64,000 nt of DNA from an uncultured Helicobacter sp. GTDB lineage: Bacteria > Campylobacterota > Campylobacteria > Campylobacterales > Helicobacteraceae. This document shows positions 7,414 to 14,483 of the stretch, one piece after another. Where the stretch lies: assembly GCF_937906905.1 (NCBI RefSeq), contig NZ_CALERY010000022.1, positions 1-64,000 on the forward strand, in the 5' to 3' direction. Position 1 is the stretch's first letter, and the number at the start of each line of letters is the position of its first letter. Below the pieces are notes generated by a model. It was not told the origin of the DNA, did no database searches, and worked only from the letters and a program-made list of their open reading frames with translations. Position numbers and translations under genes: made by a program.

Positions 7414-8859
7414 ATGCTAACAGGGAAACTAATTGTAATTGATGAGAGCACCAAAAAGGGCAAGATAGAACAAGATCTCAATCAGCGTGTCTATGATTTT
7501 GATTTTTCGGTTTGGGACGAGGATTCTGGTGCAATGGCAGTGGGCGAGGAGGTGGAGTTTGAAGTAGAAATGCGTGTGGTAACGCGCGCAAAAATCAAAC
7601 CAAAGCCAATCGATCCTGATGAAATCCCCATGACAAAGCTCCCAAATGTCTGTATCGAAGAGTTTTTTGCTAGGGAAAATGAGATATTGCTTGAGTATAA
7701 AGATTTTGTTGAAGGGCATTTGAGCTTGGACTTTTTGCGTATGCGTCGCTTCTTGCTCACTGCGTATAACGATCTGTGTGAGATGGATAATCTCGTGGAG
7801 AATGAGCAGCTACGCACATCAAAAATGGAAATCAACCACCTGTGGCGCGAGTTTGAAAACTATGTGAAAAAAGCACAATACACACCAGCCTATGCGTTTG
7901 AGAAAATCTTCCTTGCCAAGCAGATAGAATACATCAAAGTCGAGAAAGACATCGAGGCTACCCAGCTGGCACTCAATAATGCCAAAGCCCAATCCCAAGT
8001 GCTAGGCACAAATCTTGAAGCCAACGAGAAGCGATTGCAGCGCATGGCTAGTAGCTCTGGACGCGGTGGAGTGGAGTATCTGCGGTTTGAAAAAGAAGTC
8101 AAACTCATGCGCAGAACATATGTCGATCTTATCCAGTTTATCGCTACACGGCAGGAGTGGCTAGCACACGAACGCGAGCGACTCAAAAAGTTTAAGGACA
8201 TTCATTTTCAAGAGTTTGTCGATGTGTATGCGCCCATGTTGCGTGAGATCAAAGATCGTTTCGTGGGGCTGCTCAACTCTAAAGCCTATGATTTAGACAA
8301 AGAGCTATGGGATCGTGCGAAAAAATCCCAAATCGTGCGAAAATTTTTCCGTGATGCGCGTATTGAGGGAGGATTCTCGTCAAAAACTTTCCTGCGCTAC
8401 TTTCTACGAGGTCTCGATAGAACTAAAGCTTCGCCAAAAACTAAAGAGCTTTTTAATCTACTTAAATACCTAGAAGAAATAAGCCATAAAAATGTATTAG
8501 TGCTTCGAAGCTCGGCGGTAGATGGACTGAAATTCAAAGAAGTGATTGAAAAGATTGATTCCACGCTTAGTGTGAGCGTAGAGAAAAACCCAATAAATGC
8601 ACTAAAACTCCTTGCGACATCGCACCAAGACATTATCGTGCTTGATGAGAAAATCGGTGAGATGAGCGCGCTAGATTTTATCCAAAATACAAAAAATCTT
8701 CCGCAAAAAGAGCCCACAAAGCCCGTGATATTTTGTCTTGTAGTAGCAAAAATGCCAGACTATGACACGGCGGAAGAAGCGAAGCGATTAGGAGTGGCGT
8801 ATTTTATTCCAGATCAAAATATGGACGCACTCTTTGACTCTGTGCGTATGGCGCTTTAG
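7414..8859 (+). CDS. Protein with OB-like N terminus, coiled coil and degenerate receiver domain
   Basis: Not recognised by name. Residues 1-55 (GKLIVIDESTKKGKIEQD...GEEVEFEVEM) look like a small cold-shock/OB-type beta barrel. Residues about 80-340 are charged and helical, with a long probable coiled coil (IEATQLALNNAKAQSQVLGTN; RRTYVDLIQFIATRQEWL). Residues about 355-481 resemble a response-regulator receiver: KNVLVLRSSAVDG, then DIIVLDEKIGEMSALDFI with Asp at the phosphoacceptor position, then VIFCLVVAK and GVAYFIPDQNMDAL. The N-terminal acidic pair is replaced by Arg-Ser, and the conserved Lys of the last strand is missing (IPDQN), so normal phosphorylation is doubtful. It may be a nucleic-acid-binding adaptor with a pseudo-receiver; this is inference. 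It is monocistronic and convergent with obg. Confidence 0.7.
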   Translation: MLTGKLIVIDESTKKGKIEQDLNQRVYDFDFSVWDEDSGAMAVGEEVEFEVEMRVVTRAKIKPKPIDPDEIPMTKLPNVCIEEFFARENEILLEYKDFVEGHLSLDFLRMRRFLLTAYNDLCEMDNLVENEQLRTSKMEINHLWREFENYVKKAQYTPAYAFEKIFLAKQIEYIKVEKDIEATQLALNNAKAQSQVLGTNLEANEKRLQRMASSSGRGGVEYLRFEKEVKLMRRTYVDLIQFIATRQEWLAHERERLKKFKDIHFQEFVDVYAPMLREIKDRFVGLLNSKAYDLDKELWDRAKKSQIVRKFFRDARIEGGFSSKTFLRYFLRGLDRTKASPKTKELFNLLKYLEEISHKNVLVLRSSAVDGLKFKEVIEKIDSTLSVSVEKNPINALKLLATSHQDIIVLDEKIGEMSALDFIQNTKNLPQKEPTKPVIFCLVVAKMPDYDTAEEAKRLGVAYFIPDQNMDALFDSVRMAL

Positions 8860-8883
8860 ATATAGCCACAAATTTAACTGCTT

Positions 8884-10035
8884 TTAATGCTGTATCTTGC
8901 CTAGGGCATTATGAAGAATGAATTTTAGTTTATCCGTATTGGTATGCGCAACAGAAGAGATTCCAAGCACAAAAATTGGGGCAAATGGAGAAGTGGCATT
9001 GCTACTAGAATCTACATGAGTTTTATCCGGGTGGTCATTACTCATGGGGGGCTTTGTATTTAGAAGCTCTGGGCTCGTAGATTCTGGGATATATTCAAGA
9101 TTTTTTATAGATTTTGCACCAAAAGATTCCACAAACTTTGCAAATTGTATCGCCAAGTAGTTGCCTTCTTCATTATTGGCACCAGTAAATATATCAATTT
9201 TGCTCACCACAATAGCAAATGGTCTAGTATGCAAATCACGGCTAAAGTTTTCAATCTCCATGCGGAGATTGTGGTATTGGCTTGCTAGATCACGCAGACC
9301 ATCAAGCACAAATAGTAGGCATTTCGTGCGCTCAATATGCTTTAAAAACTCTAGCCCAAGCCCCCTGCCTTGACTCGCGCCATCGATAATCCCAGGTATA
9401 TCTGCCATCACAAACGAGCGCAGCTCATCGACTTCCACCACGCCTAAATGCGGCGTGAGCGTGGTAAATTCATAGTTTGCTACTTCTGGTCTAGCGTTAG
9501 AGAGTGTGGAGATAAGGCTAGACTTCCCAACATTTGGATAGCCTACAAGCCCTACATCAGCGATAAGCTTTAGCTCTAGGCGGATATGTAGGCTCTCACC
9601 TGCTATGCCCTTTTGCGCGTAGGTTGGGGCTTGATTGCTCGCATTTTTGAAGCGCGCATTGCCAAGTCCGCCTTTACCGCCTTTAAGCAGCGTGATCCTA
9701 GCGCCAGCGTGATCTAAATCCGCTAGCAGCTCCCCGCTATCAAACGCGAAAATCTGCGTGCCAAGCGGGACTTTCACCACCATGTCAGCGCCATTTTTCC
9801 CTGTGCAGCGGCGGGATTTGCCCGGCTCCCCATGCTGGGCTTTGTGGTGCTTGCTCCCGCGGAAGCGCGAGAGTGTATCGGCGTTATTATCGACCTCGAT
9901 AATAACATCACCGCCTTTGCCACCATCGCCGCCATCAGGTCCGCCCTGTATGACAAACTTCTCTCGCCTAAAGCTCACCGCCCCAGCGCCGCCATTTCCA
10001 GAAGCGACAAAAATATCCGCACTATCGACAAACAT
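8884..10035 (-). CDS. obg: GTPase Obg
   Basis: Ribosome-associated GTPase needed for late 50S assembly. The glycine-rich Obg fold (GGPDGGDGGKGGDV, residues 31-44) comes first. The G domain then shows G1 VGYPNVGKSS at 164-173, G2 with TTLTPHLG near 191-198, G3 DIPGIIDGA at 212-220, and G4 as SKID near residue 277. A Ser/Pro-rich word-encoded insert near residues 310-350 precedes the last short segment, where many Obg proteins vary. Gene order rplU-rpmA-(DUF2059)-obg matches the common bacterial arrangement linking L21, L27 and Obg. Confidence 0.96.
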   Translation of the reverse strand: MFVDSADIFVASGNGGAGAVSFRREKFVIQGGPDGGDGGKGGDVIIEVDNNADTLSRFRGSKHHKAQHGEPGKSRRCTGKNGADMVVKVPLGTQIFAFDSGELLADLDHAGARITLLKGGKGGLGNARFKNASNQAPTYAQKGIAGESLHIRLELKLIADVGLVGYPNVGKSSLISTLSNARPEVANYEFTTLTPHLGVVEVDELRSFVMADIPGIIDGASQGRGLGLEFLKHIERTKCLLFVLDGLRDLASQYHNLRMEIENFSRDLHTRPFAIVVSKIDIFTGANNEEGNYLAIQFAKFVESFGAKSIKNLEYIPESTSPELLNTKPPMSNDHPDKTHVDSSSNATSPFAPIFVLGISSVAHTNTDKLKFILHNALGKIQH

Positions 10036-10070
10036 GCAACACCTTTAACCTTTTTATCCCTGATGTGCGA

Positions 10071-10676
10071 TTATTTGGACTTTTGAGAGCGCTTTTCTAT
10101 AGCTTGGAGTTTGTGCTCCATTTCTAGGACATGACGCTCAATCAGGACTTGCACGAGCTCTTGTGAATCGCGCATAATATTCATCGTGTTATCAGCTAGC
10201 TTCTTGCCCATGCCCGATTGATAAAACGCGCTTAGCTCGTTTAGATCTGCTTCGGTGTAGTATTTTTGATAGATTTCTAGCATAGCTTCTTGTAGGTCAT
10301 CAGCGATTTGCCTAAATGTAGCGCGCACGACTTTTTCGATTTCCTTTTTTTGCGCGGCGGTGGCGGTGTTTGCCTTTGATAGAATTTGATTTAGCAGCAT
10401 ATCAATTGATTGCCCATCTTTTAGGTCATTGATCACGCTATTAGTCTTAGACACTGCTAAAAATTTCTCAAACGCCTTTTTATAAGATTGGCTTATAGGT
10501 GCTTTTGCGCTGGATTCTGTGGCTTTAGATTCTGCTAAATCTTGCTCCTTAAAATCCGCTGCATGTGCCACAGCCCCAAATCCCAATGCCACGACAAGCA
10601 CAATGTGAGCAAAGCGCCCAGAAAAAGGGGTAAGCAAAAAAGCAGGCATAGAAAATTTGCTTGTGATATTTGACAT
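10071..10676 (-). CDS. Secreted DUF2059-type protein
   Basis: The N-terminal hydrophobic segment HIVLVVALGFGAVAHA predicts export to the periplasm. The rest is helical, with the DUF2059 hallmark pattern in IYQKYYTEADLNELSAFYQSGMGKKL and a downstream Met/Glu-rich helix. The function of this domain is unknown. A Ser/Ala/Lys linker after the signal peptide carries the AES/TES words common in this genome. It is inserted between rpmA and obg, behind a hairpin at 10714-10742, so it may be partly uncoupled from the ribosomal genes. AAGGAG lies before the ATG. Confidence 0.8.
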   Translation of the reverse strand: MSNITSKFSMPAFLLTPFSGRFAHIVLVVALGFGAVAHAADFKEQDLAESKATESSAKAPISQSYKKAFEKFLAVSKTNSVINDLKDGQSIDMLLNQILSKANTATAAQKKEIEKVVRATFRQIADDLQEAMLEIYQKYYTEADLNELSAFYQSGMGKKLADNTMNIMRDSQELVQVLIERHVLEMEHKLQAIEKRSQKSK

Positions 10677-10713
10677 GATGACTCCTTAAATGTGGCGAGA
10701 ATAGAAAAAGCGT

Positions 10714-10742
10714 ATTTAAGCAAGCGCAATGCTTGCTTAAAT
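10714..10742 (-). terminator. Hairpin after rpmA
   Basis: A perfect 12-bp stem (ATTTAAGCAAGC with GCTTGCTTAAAT) and a 5-nt loop. On the minus strand it is followed by CGCTTTTTC, a short T-run. It probably acts as a full or partial terminator between rpmA and the DUF2059 gene. Confidence 0.7.
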
Positions 10743-10756
10743 TTAACTATGTAGAT

Positions 10757-11014
10757 TTATGAAGCAGGGATAACAGAGACTTTTTTACGCTCTTTTGTTT
10801 TTTGAGAGAATTGCACGACTCCATCGATGAGCGCGTAGATCGTGTGGTCTTTTCCCATGCCGACATTATCGCCCGGATGCACTTTTGTGCCTCTTTGGCG
10901 GATAATGATATTGCCAGCGCGCACAAACTGCGAGCCAAACTTCTTAACACCTAATCTTCTTCCCGCAGAATCTCTATTATTCTGGGTGCTACCCTGACCT
11001 TTCTTGTGTGCCAT
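10757..11014 (-). CDS. rpmA: 50S ribosomal protein L27
   Basis: Bacterial L27, 85 aa, in the large subunit near the peptidyl-transferase centre. It begins MAHKKGQGSTQNNRDSAGRR, with the conserved GVKKFGSQFVRAGNIIIRQRG and the KVHPGDNVGMGKDHTIYAL core. No N-terminal cleavable extension as seen in Firmicutes is present. It lies 11 nt downstream of rplU, an almost universal pairing. Confidence 0.98.
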   Translation of the reverse strand: MAHKKGQGSTQNNRDSAGRRLGVKKFGSQFVRAGNIIIRQRGTKVHPGDNVGMGKDHTIYALIDGVVQFSQKTKERKKVSVIPAS

Positions 11015-11025
11015 AATCTTGCTCC

Positions 11026-11340
11026 TTATTTACTTGCGATACTTAGGATTCTCACGCGTGTGAAATCTCGGCGGAATCCACGCTTAGTCTTGCTATCTTT
11101 TCTTCTGCGTTTTTTGAAAGTGATGACTTTCTTCCCGCGACCCTCATTGATGACTTCAGCTTCGATTTTCGCCCCAGAGACAAATGGCGTGCCCACGACA
11201 AGGGATTTGCCATCGTGTATAGCGAGAACTTCTTCGAAGCTGATTTTTGACTTCGGCTCAAGGCTTAGTTTATCAAGCAGGATAATGCTCCCTTGCTCTA
11301 CCTTGTATTGCTTGCCTCCATTCTTTAAAATCGCATACAT
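11026..11340 (-). CDS. rplU: 50S ribosomal protein L21
   Basis: Bacterial L21, 104 aa. It begins MYAILKNGGKQYKVEQGS and ends with the basic FKKRRRKDSKTKRGFRRD region that contacts 23S rRNA. AAGGAAA sits just before the ATG. It is first in the rplU-rpmA transcript, with an extended -10 about 75 nt upstream and a 65-nt leader that could hold regulatory structure. Confidence 0.98.
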   Translation of the reverse strand: MYAILKNGGKQYKVEQGSIILLDKLSLEPKSKISFEEVLAIHDGKSLVVGTPFVSGAKIEAEVINEGRGKKVITFKKRRRKDSKTKRGFRRDFTRVRILSIASK

Positions 11341-11411
11341 GTCTTTCCTTTGCTAATGATATTGCTCGATTATTATGCGTGATAGGCGATAATAATGCTT
11401 GCAAGGGCGCG

Positions 11412-11417
11412 ATTATA
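11412..11417 (-). promoter_or_regulatory. Predicted rplU promoter (-10)
   Basis: Minus strand TGCTATAAT. The leader contains TTGCAAGCATTATT, which is shared with the region upstream of ridA. Confidence 0.6.
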
Positions 11418-11434
11418 GCACAAAATTTTTGGAA

Positions 11435-11824
11435 TTAGCTTAAAACAGCTATGGCTTCGATTTCGATGAGCGCGTTTTTTGGCAGGGTTTTTACTGCGAT
11501 TGTGCTTCTAGCAGGCTTATGTTCGTCAAAAAACTTCGCATACACCGCGTTGAATGCAGCAAAATCCTCCATATTTACAAGGAAGCAGGTTGTTTTTACT
11601 ACCTGGGCTAATCCCACACCGCTTGCCTCAAGGATAGCGCGGAGATTGCGCAGTGCTTGCTCGCTCTGGGCTTCTATATCACCCTCCAGGAATGTGCCAT
11701 CAGGCTTTAGCGCAATTGCGCCTGATGTAAAAACAAACCCCCCAGCCTTTATCGCCTGTGAATATGGACCTATGGCTTCTGGAGCATTTGGTGTATGGAT
11801 AGACTGAAGTAACTTGCTTGACAT
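11435..11824 (-). CDS. ridA: RidA family enamine/imine deaminase
   Basis: RidA hydrolyses reactive 2-aminoacrylate and related imines released by PLP enzymes. The 129-aa protein has the whole single domain: PEAIGPYSQAIKAGGFVFTSG at the start, NLRAILEASG in the middle, and PARSTIAVKTLPKNALIEIEAIA at the end, including the conserved catalytic Arg (PARS) and terminal Glu. AAGGAG is just upstream. It is cytosolic and probably monocistronic. The start is firm because family homology begins within ten residues. Confidence 0.95.
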   Translation of the reverse strand: MSSKLLQSIHTPNAPEAIGPYSQAIKAGGFVFTSGAIALKPDGTFLEGDIEAQSEQALRNLRAILEASGVGLAQVVKTTCFLVNMEDFAAFNAVYAKFFDEHKPARSTIAVKTLPKNALIEIEAIAVLS

Positions 11825-11850
11825 GAGAGCTCCTTATGTGATTTTTGGTA

Positions 11851-11856
11851 TATAAT
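11851..11856 (+). promoter_or_regulatory. Predicted -10 for the 11910 gene
   Basis: TTGGTATATAAT on the plus strand, giving a leader of about 45 nt. The same AT core on the other strand (TATTAT) is the best candidate -10 for ridA, so the promoters overlap head to head. Confidence 0.5.
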
Positions 11857-11909
11857 AGCGCAATAATGCTTGCAAGCCCATGTTAAAACCAAAAACCATA
11901 AGGAATGCG

Positions 11910-12626
11910 ATGAGAATCATCACAAAATACCACATGCTGCTTTTTCTCTTTTTTTCGCTATCTACACAAGCCCTAGCGCAAATCCCAGAATCTAGCGATT
12001 TTGCTCTGTTGGAATCTAGCACAGAGCCCAACCAGGATTCTGGCACTAATCCCCCCCAGAATCCACTTCCTAAGCATGATGCCAGCGCTATTTCTGCGCG
12101 TGTGGATTCTCTCATCGATGAGCCTACAAACCAAAAACCACCAAGCGAGGATAGGGTTGATATTATCGACTATAAGCGCGGGAAAATTTTGGGCTATATG
12201 GTGTTGCGAAATGGCAATATTATCCGCCGTGTGCTTTTCAAAGAGCCAAAAGATTTACACGCACCAAAATCCCCTTTCCAACACCCTGCAGCCCCGCAAG
12301 CACATAAACCCCAAGAATCCAAACCGGATTCTCCAGAATCCATTTCAAAAAGCACATCTCCAAACACCCCAGAGCACCAAAGCCCCACCGAAGCCTACCT
12401 TTCGACCACTCCATCAGATAAAGAGCGTGCAAAAAGCCAAGATGCTAAACTTAGCGACAAAGCCATGACGCCTAAATTGCATAAGCAAAATGCAGCCTCT
12501 AGCTCCCTGCCCCAAGAGATTGGCGAGGAGTCCAGCAGGATCAATAAAACCTACAAAAACCGCGAATGGGATAAGAAAAAAATCCCCCACGATGTGCAAA
12601 CGCGTGTGATTGATATTGGGCATTAA
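11910..12626 (+). CDS. Secreted low-complexity protein, function unknown
   Basis: Not recognised. From the ATG at 11910, preceded by AAGGA, it has a signal peptide (MLLFLFFSLSTQALAQ). A Pro/Ser/Glu-rich stretch follows, then a small ordered-looking core (DRVDIIDYKRGKILGYMVL), and a long Pro/Ser/Lys-rich tail rich in PES and DS peptides from the genome-wide word. An upstream ATG at 11880 is in frame but lacks a ribosome site. A run of seven C at 12051-12057 lies early in the gene and could slip. A predicted promoter supports this strand over the antisense frame. Periplasmic or surface location is inferred only from the signal peptide. Confidence 0.65.
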   Translation: MRIITKYHMLLFLFFSLSTQALAQIPESSDFALLESSTEPNQDSGTNPPQNPLPKHDASAISARVDSLIDEPTNQKPPSEDRVDIIDYKRGKILGYMVLRNGNIIRRVLFKEPKDLHAPKSPFQHPAAPQAHKPQESKPDSPESISKSTSPNTPEHQSPTEAYLSTTPSDKERAKSQDAKLSDKAMTPKLHKQNAASSSLPQEIGEESSRINKTYKNREWDKKKIPHDVQTRVIDIGH

Positions 12627-12704
12627 ACATGTCCAGCCCCAGAATCAAAGCACCAATACAAACATAAGTCGCCACATAAACTATCAATAAACACAAGGAG
12701 CGGT

Positions 12705-12950
12705 ATGAAGCAAATTATGATATTTAGCGGTGCAGGACTAAGTGCAGAGAGTGGGCTTGGGGCATTTCGCGATAGCGATGGGCTTTGGGAGAAATATGAT
12801 GTCATGGAAGTATGTAGCGTGAGAGGGTTTGCTAAAGATTGGCAAAAAGTCCTTAGCTTCTACGATGAGCGCAGAATCCAGCTAGGCAGCGTGCAGCCAA
12901 ATGTGGCACACAACATAACTGCCGCGCTTGTAGATGAGCTTCGCGCCTAG
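12705..12950 (+). pseudogene. Truncated Sir2-type NAD-dependent deacylase
   Basis: The 81 codons match only the N-terminal third of CobB/SIRT5-type deacylases: IFSGAGLSAESGLGAFRDSDGLWEKY carries the GAG(x)SAESG NAD-binding motif, and the YDERR segment is also recognisable. Full proteins are roughly 230 aa. The TQN(V/I)D motif, catalytic His and zinc cysteines are absent, and I could not find them in any frame before pseG at 13049. The break follows VDELRA and is followed by TAG and word-rich DNA. AAGGAG precedes the ATG, so a peptide may still be made, but deacylase activity is not expected. Confidence 0.75.
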
Positions 12951-13048
12951 ATTGCGTAGAATAAGGCTGGATTCTAGCAGAATCCGCGATAGAGTGCTAT
13001 GATGATAATGGGATTATATGATGTGGGTGCTGCCCATAGGACAAGACG

Positions 13049-14416
13049 ATGAGGATTGATATATTTTGTGAGAGCGGTAGTATGTATGGGTTGGGGCATT
13101 TTTACCGCTGCTTGAAGCTCGCTCTACTCTGTGCTAAGCTCCCCCAAATCCATACCATCATCTTGCACAATCGCGGGGACTTTTCTCCAAATCTACGCAC
13201 ACTGCTTGCGCAAGAAAGCATAGAGAGTGTTATAAAATTACACTATGATGGGCAGGATTGGAATAATGGAGAGCGGATACAGGACTTAATAAATAACTAT
13301 GCTTCTAGACAGCAAAAGCATCACAAGCAAGGGCAAGATCATCACAAGAATCATACTCTTGCAATATGCCCATTTGATATTGTTATCATCGATAGCTATG
13401 AGGCAGATTCTCATATTTATACCGCCCTGGCACAAAATGCCCAAGCACTCATTTGCCTAGATGATACCCAGCGCACCATCTACCCTCCACGCAGTATTAT
13501 ACTAAGCTCCTTGCCAGAGAGCTATGAGTTTTTTTCGCAAGAACGCTTTGCTGCATGCGACTACACGCTGTGGTGTGGGGAGGAGTATGTAATCTTACCT
13601 ACTTCATCACCCATGCCTTGGAGGTTGGTGGATTCTAGTAAGCAAAAAACTATCAATACACCAGAATCTGCCTTAGAATCTAGCTCTCCAAACTCCAAAA
13701 ACCATTTAGACTCTAGCGCAAATCTTGCGCTAAATCCACAATGCCAAGCACAAAAACCTCCAGAATCTACACCCAATCAAATCCCAGAATCCCAAACCCA
13801 GCTAGCAAGTGGTATTTGCCAAGTGTTTGTGAGCTTTGGCGGAGTAGATAGGGAAAACTATACGCAAGGTTTTGTGGATTCTCTTGCGCAGTTTATGAGG
13901 GATAATAGCGCAAAACCAACCTGCTACAATAGCCCAGAATCTAGCATAAATTCTAGAGATTCCAGTAAGCTAGATTCTGGCTGGCATTTCCATATTGTGC
14001 TAGGTGGAGGCTATCCCCATGAGCTAGACACAAATGCGCTTCCTGCGGGGAGTTTTAGCCTATATAGAAATCTAAGCCCAGCAGAGTTTCTTGCTCTGGC
14101 GTGTTTATGTGATTGTGCCATTAGCGCTGGAGGTGGAAGTATGCTTGAGCTACTTGCCTTACAGGTGCCTAGTATCATATTTAAGAGCGCCAAGAATCAG
14201 CATGCGCAAATCATACATTGGGCGGTTCAGGGTGCGATTATCCACGCCAAAAGCCTAGAATCCATACCTACACACTTATGTATGCTTCTAGCCCCAGAGC
14301 GCTTATCTGCTATGCGCACGCTACTTGGCTCGCTTGCTCTTGGCACAACTCTGCCTTTGGCTCTAAATAATCTTGCCCAGTCGTTACGAAACTCCACTAA
14401 TCCTAGCCAAAAGTAA
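13049..14416 (+). CDS. pseG: UDP-2,4-diacetamido-2,4,6-trideoxy-beta-L-altropyranose hydrolase
   Basis: PseG removes UDP in the pathway to pseudaminic acid, the sugar that decorates flagellin in Helicobacter and Campylobacter. It has the GT-B-like plan: N-terminal YGLGHFYRC with the catalytic-type His17, ICLDDTQRTIYP near 135-147, and in the C-terminal half VSFGGVDREN near 261, then CAISAGGGSMLELLALQVPS. Known PseG proteins are about 270-360 aa; this one is 455 aa, largely because residues 193-255 are a Ser/Pro/Asn-rich insert made of LESS/PES/LDSS words, with a second smaller one around 300-315. It is cytosolic. No other pse gene is in the window. Confidence 0.9.
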   Translation: MRIDIFCESGSMYGLGHFYRCLKLALLCAKLPQIHTIILHNRGDFSPNLRTLLAQESIESVIKLHYDGQDWNNGERIQDLINNYASRQQKHHKQGQDHHKNHTLAICPFDIVIIDSYEADSHIYTALAQNAQALICLDDTQRTIYPPRSIILSSLPESYEFFSQERFAACDYTLWCGEEYVILPTSSPMPWRLVDSSKQKTINTPESALESSSPNSKNHLDSSANLALNPQCQAQKPPESTPNQIPESQTQLASGICQVFVSFGGVDRENYTQGFVDSLAQFMRDNSAKPTCYNSPESSINSRDSSKLDSGWHFHIVLGGGYPHELDTNALPAGSFSLYRNLSPAEFLALACLCDCAISAGGGSMLELLALQVPSIIFKSAKNQHAQIIHWAVQGAIIHAKSLESIPTHLCMLLAPERLSAMRTLLGSLALGTTLPLALNNLAQSLRNSTNPSQK

Positions 14417-14447
14417 AAAATATTTTACCCGATGCACAAAATGCTGG

Positions 14448-14453
14448 TAAAAT
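14448..14453 (+). promoter_or_regulatory. Predicted gltA promoter (-10)
   Basis: TGGTAAAAT, an extended -10 with one mismatch. The leader is about 24 nt and contains GAAAGGA before the ATG at 14484. Confidence 0.55.
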
Positions 14454-14483
14454 GTTAGGCAATCCACAACGAAAGGACACACA

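Noticed and set aside
12001..12468. 155-codon plus frame as an independent gene
   Set aside because: It lies inside the signal-peptide-bearing 11910 gene, lacks a ribosome site, and is best seen as its alternate frame.
13018..13059. Short frame MMWVLPIGQDDED before pseG as a remnant of the Sir2 C-terminus
   Set aside because: No recognisable Sir2 motif; stops lie just upstream and the length is too short to judge.
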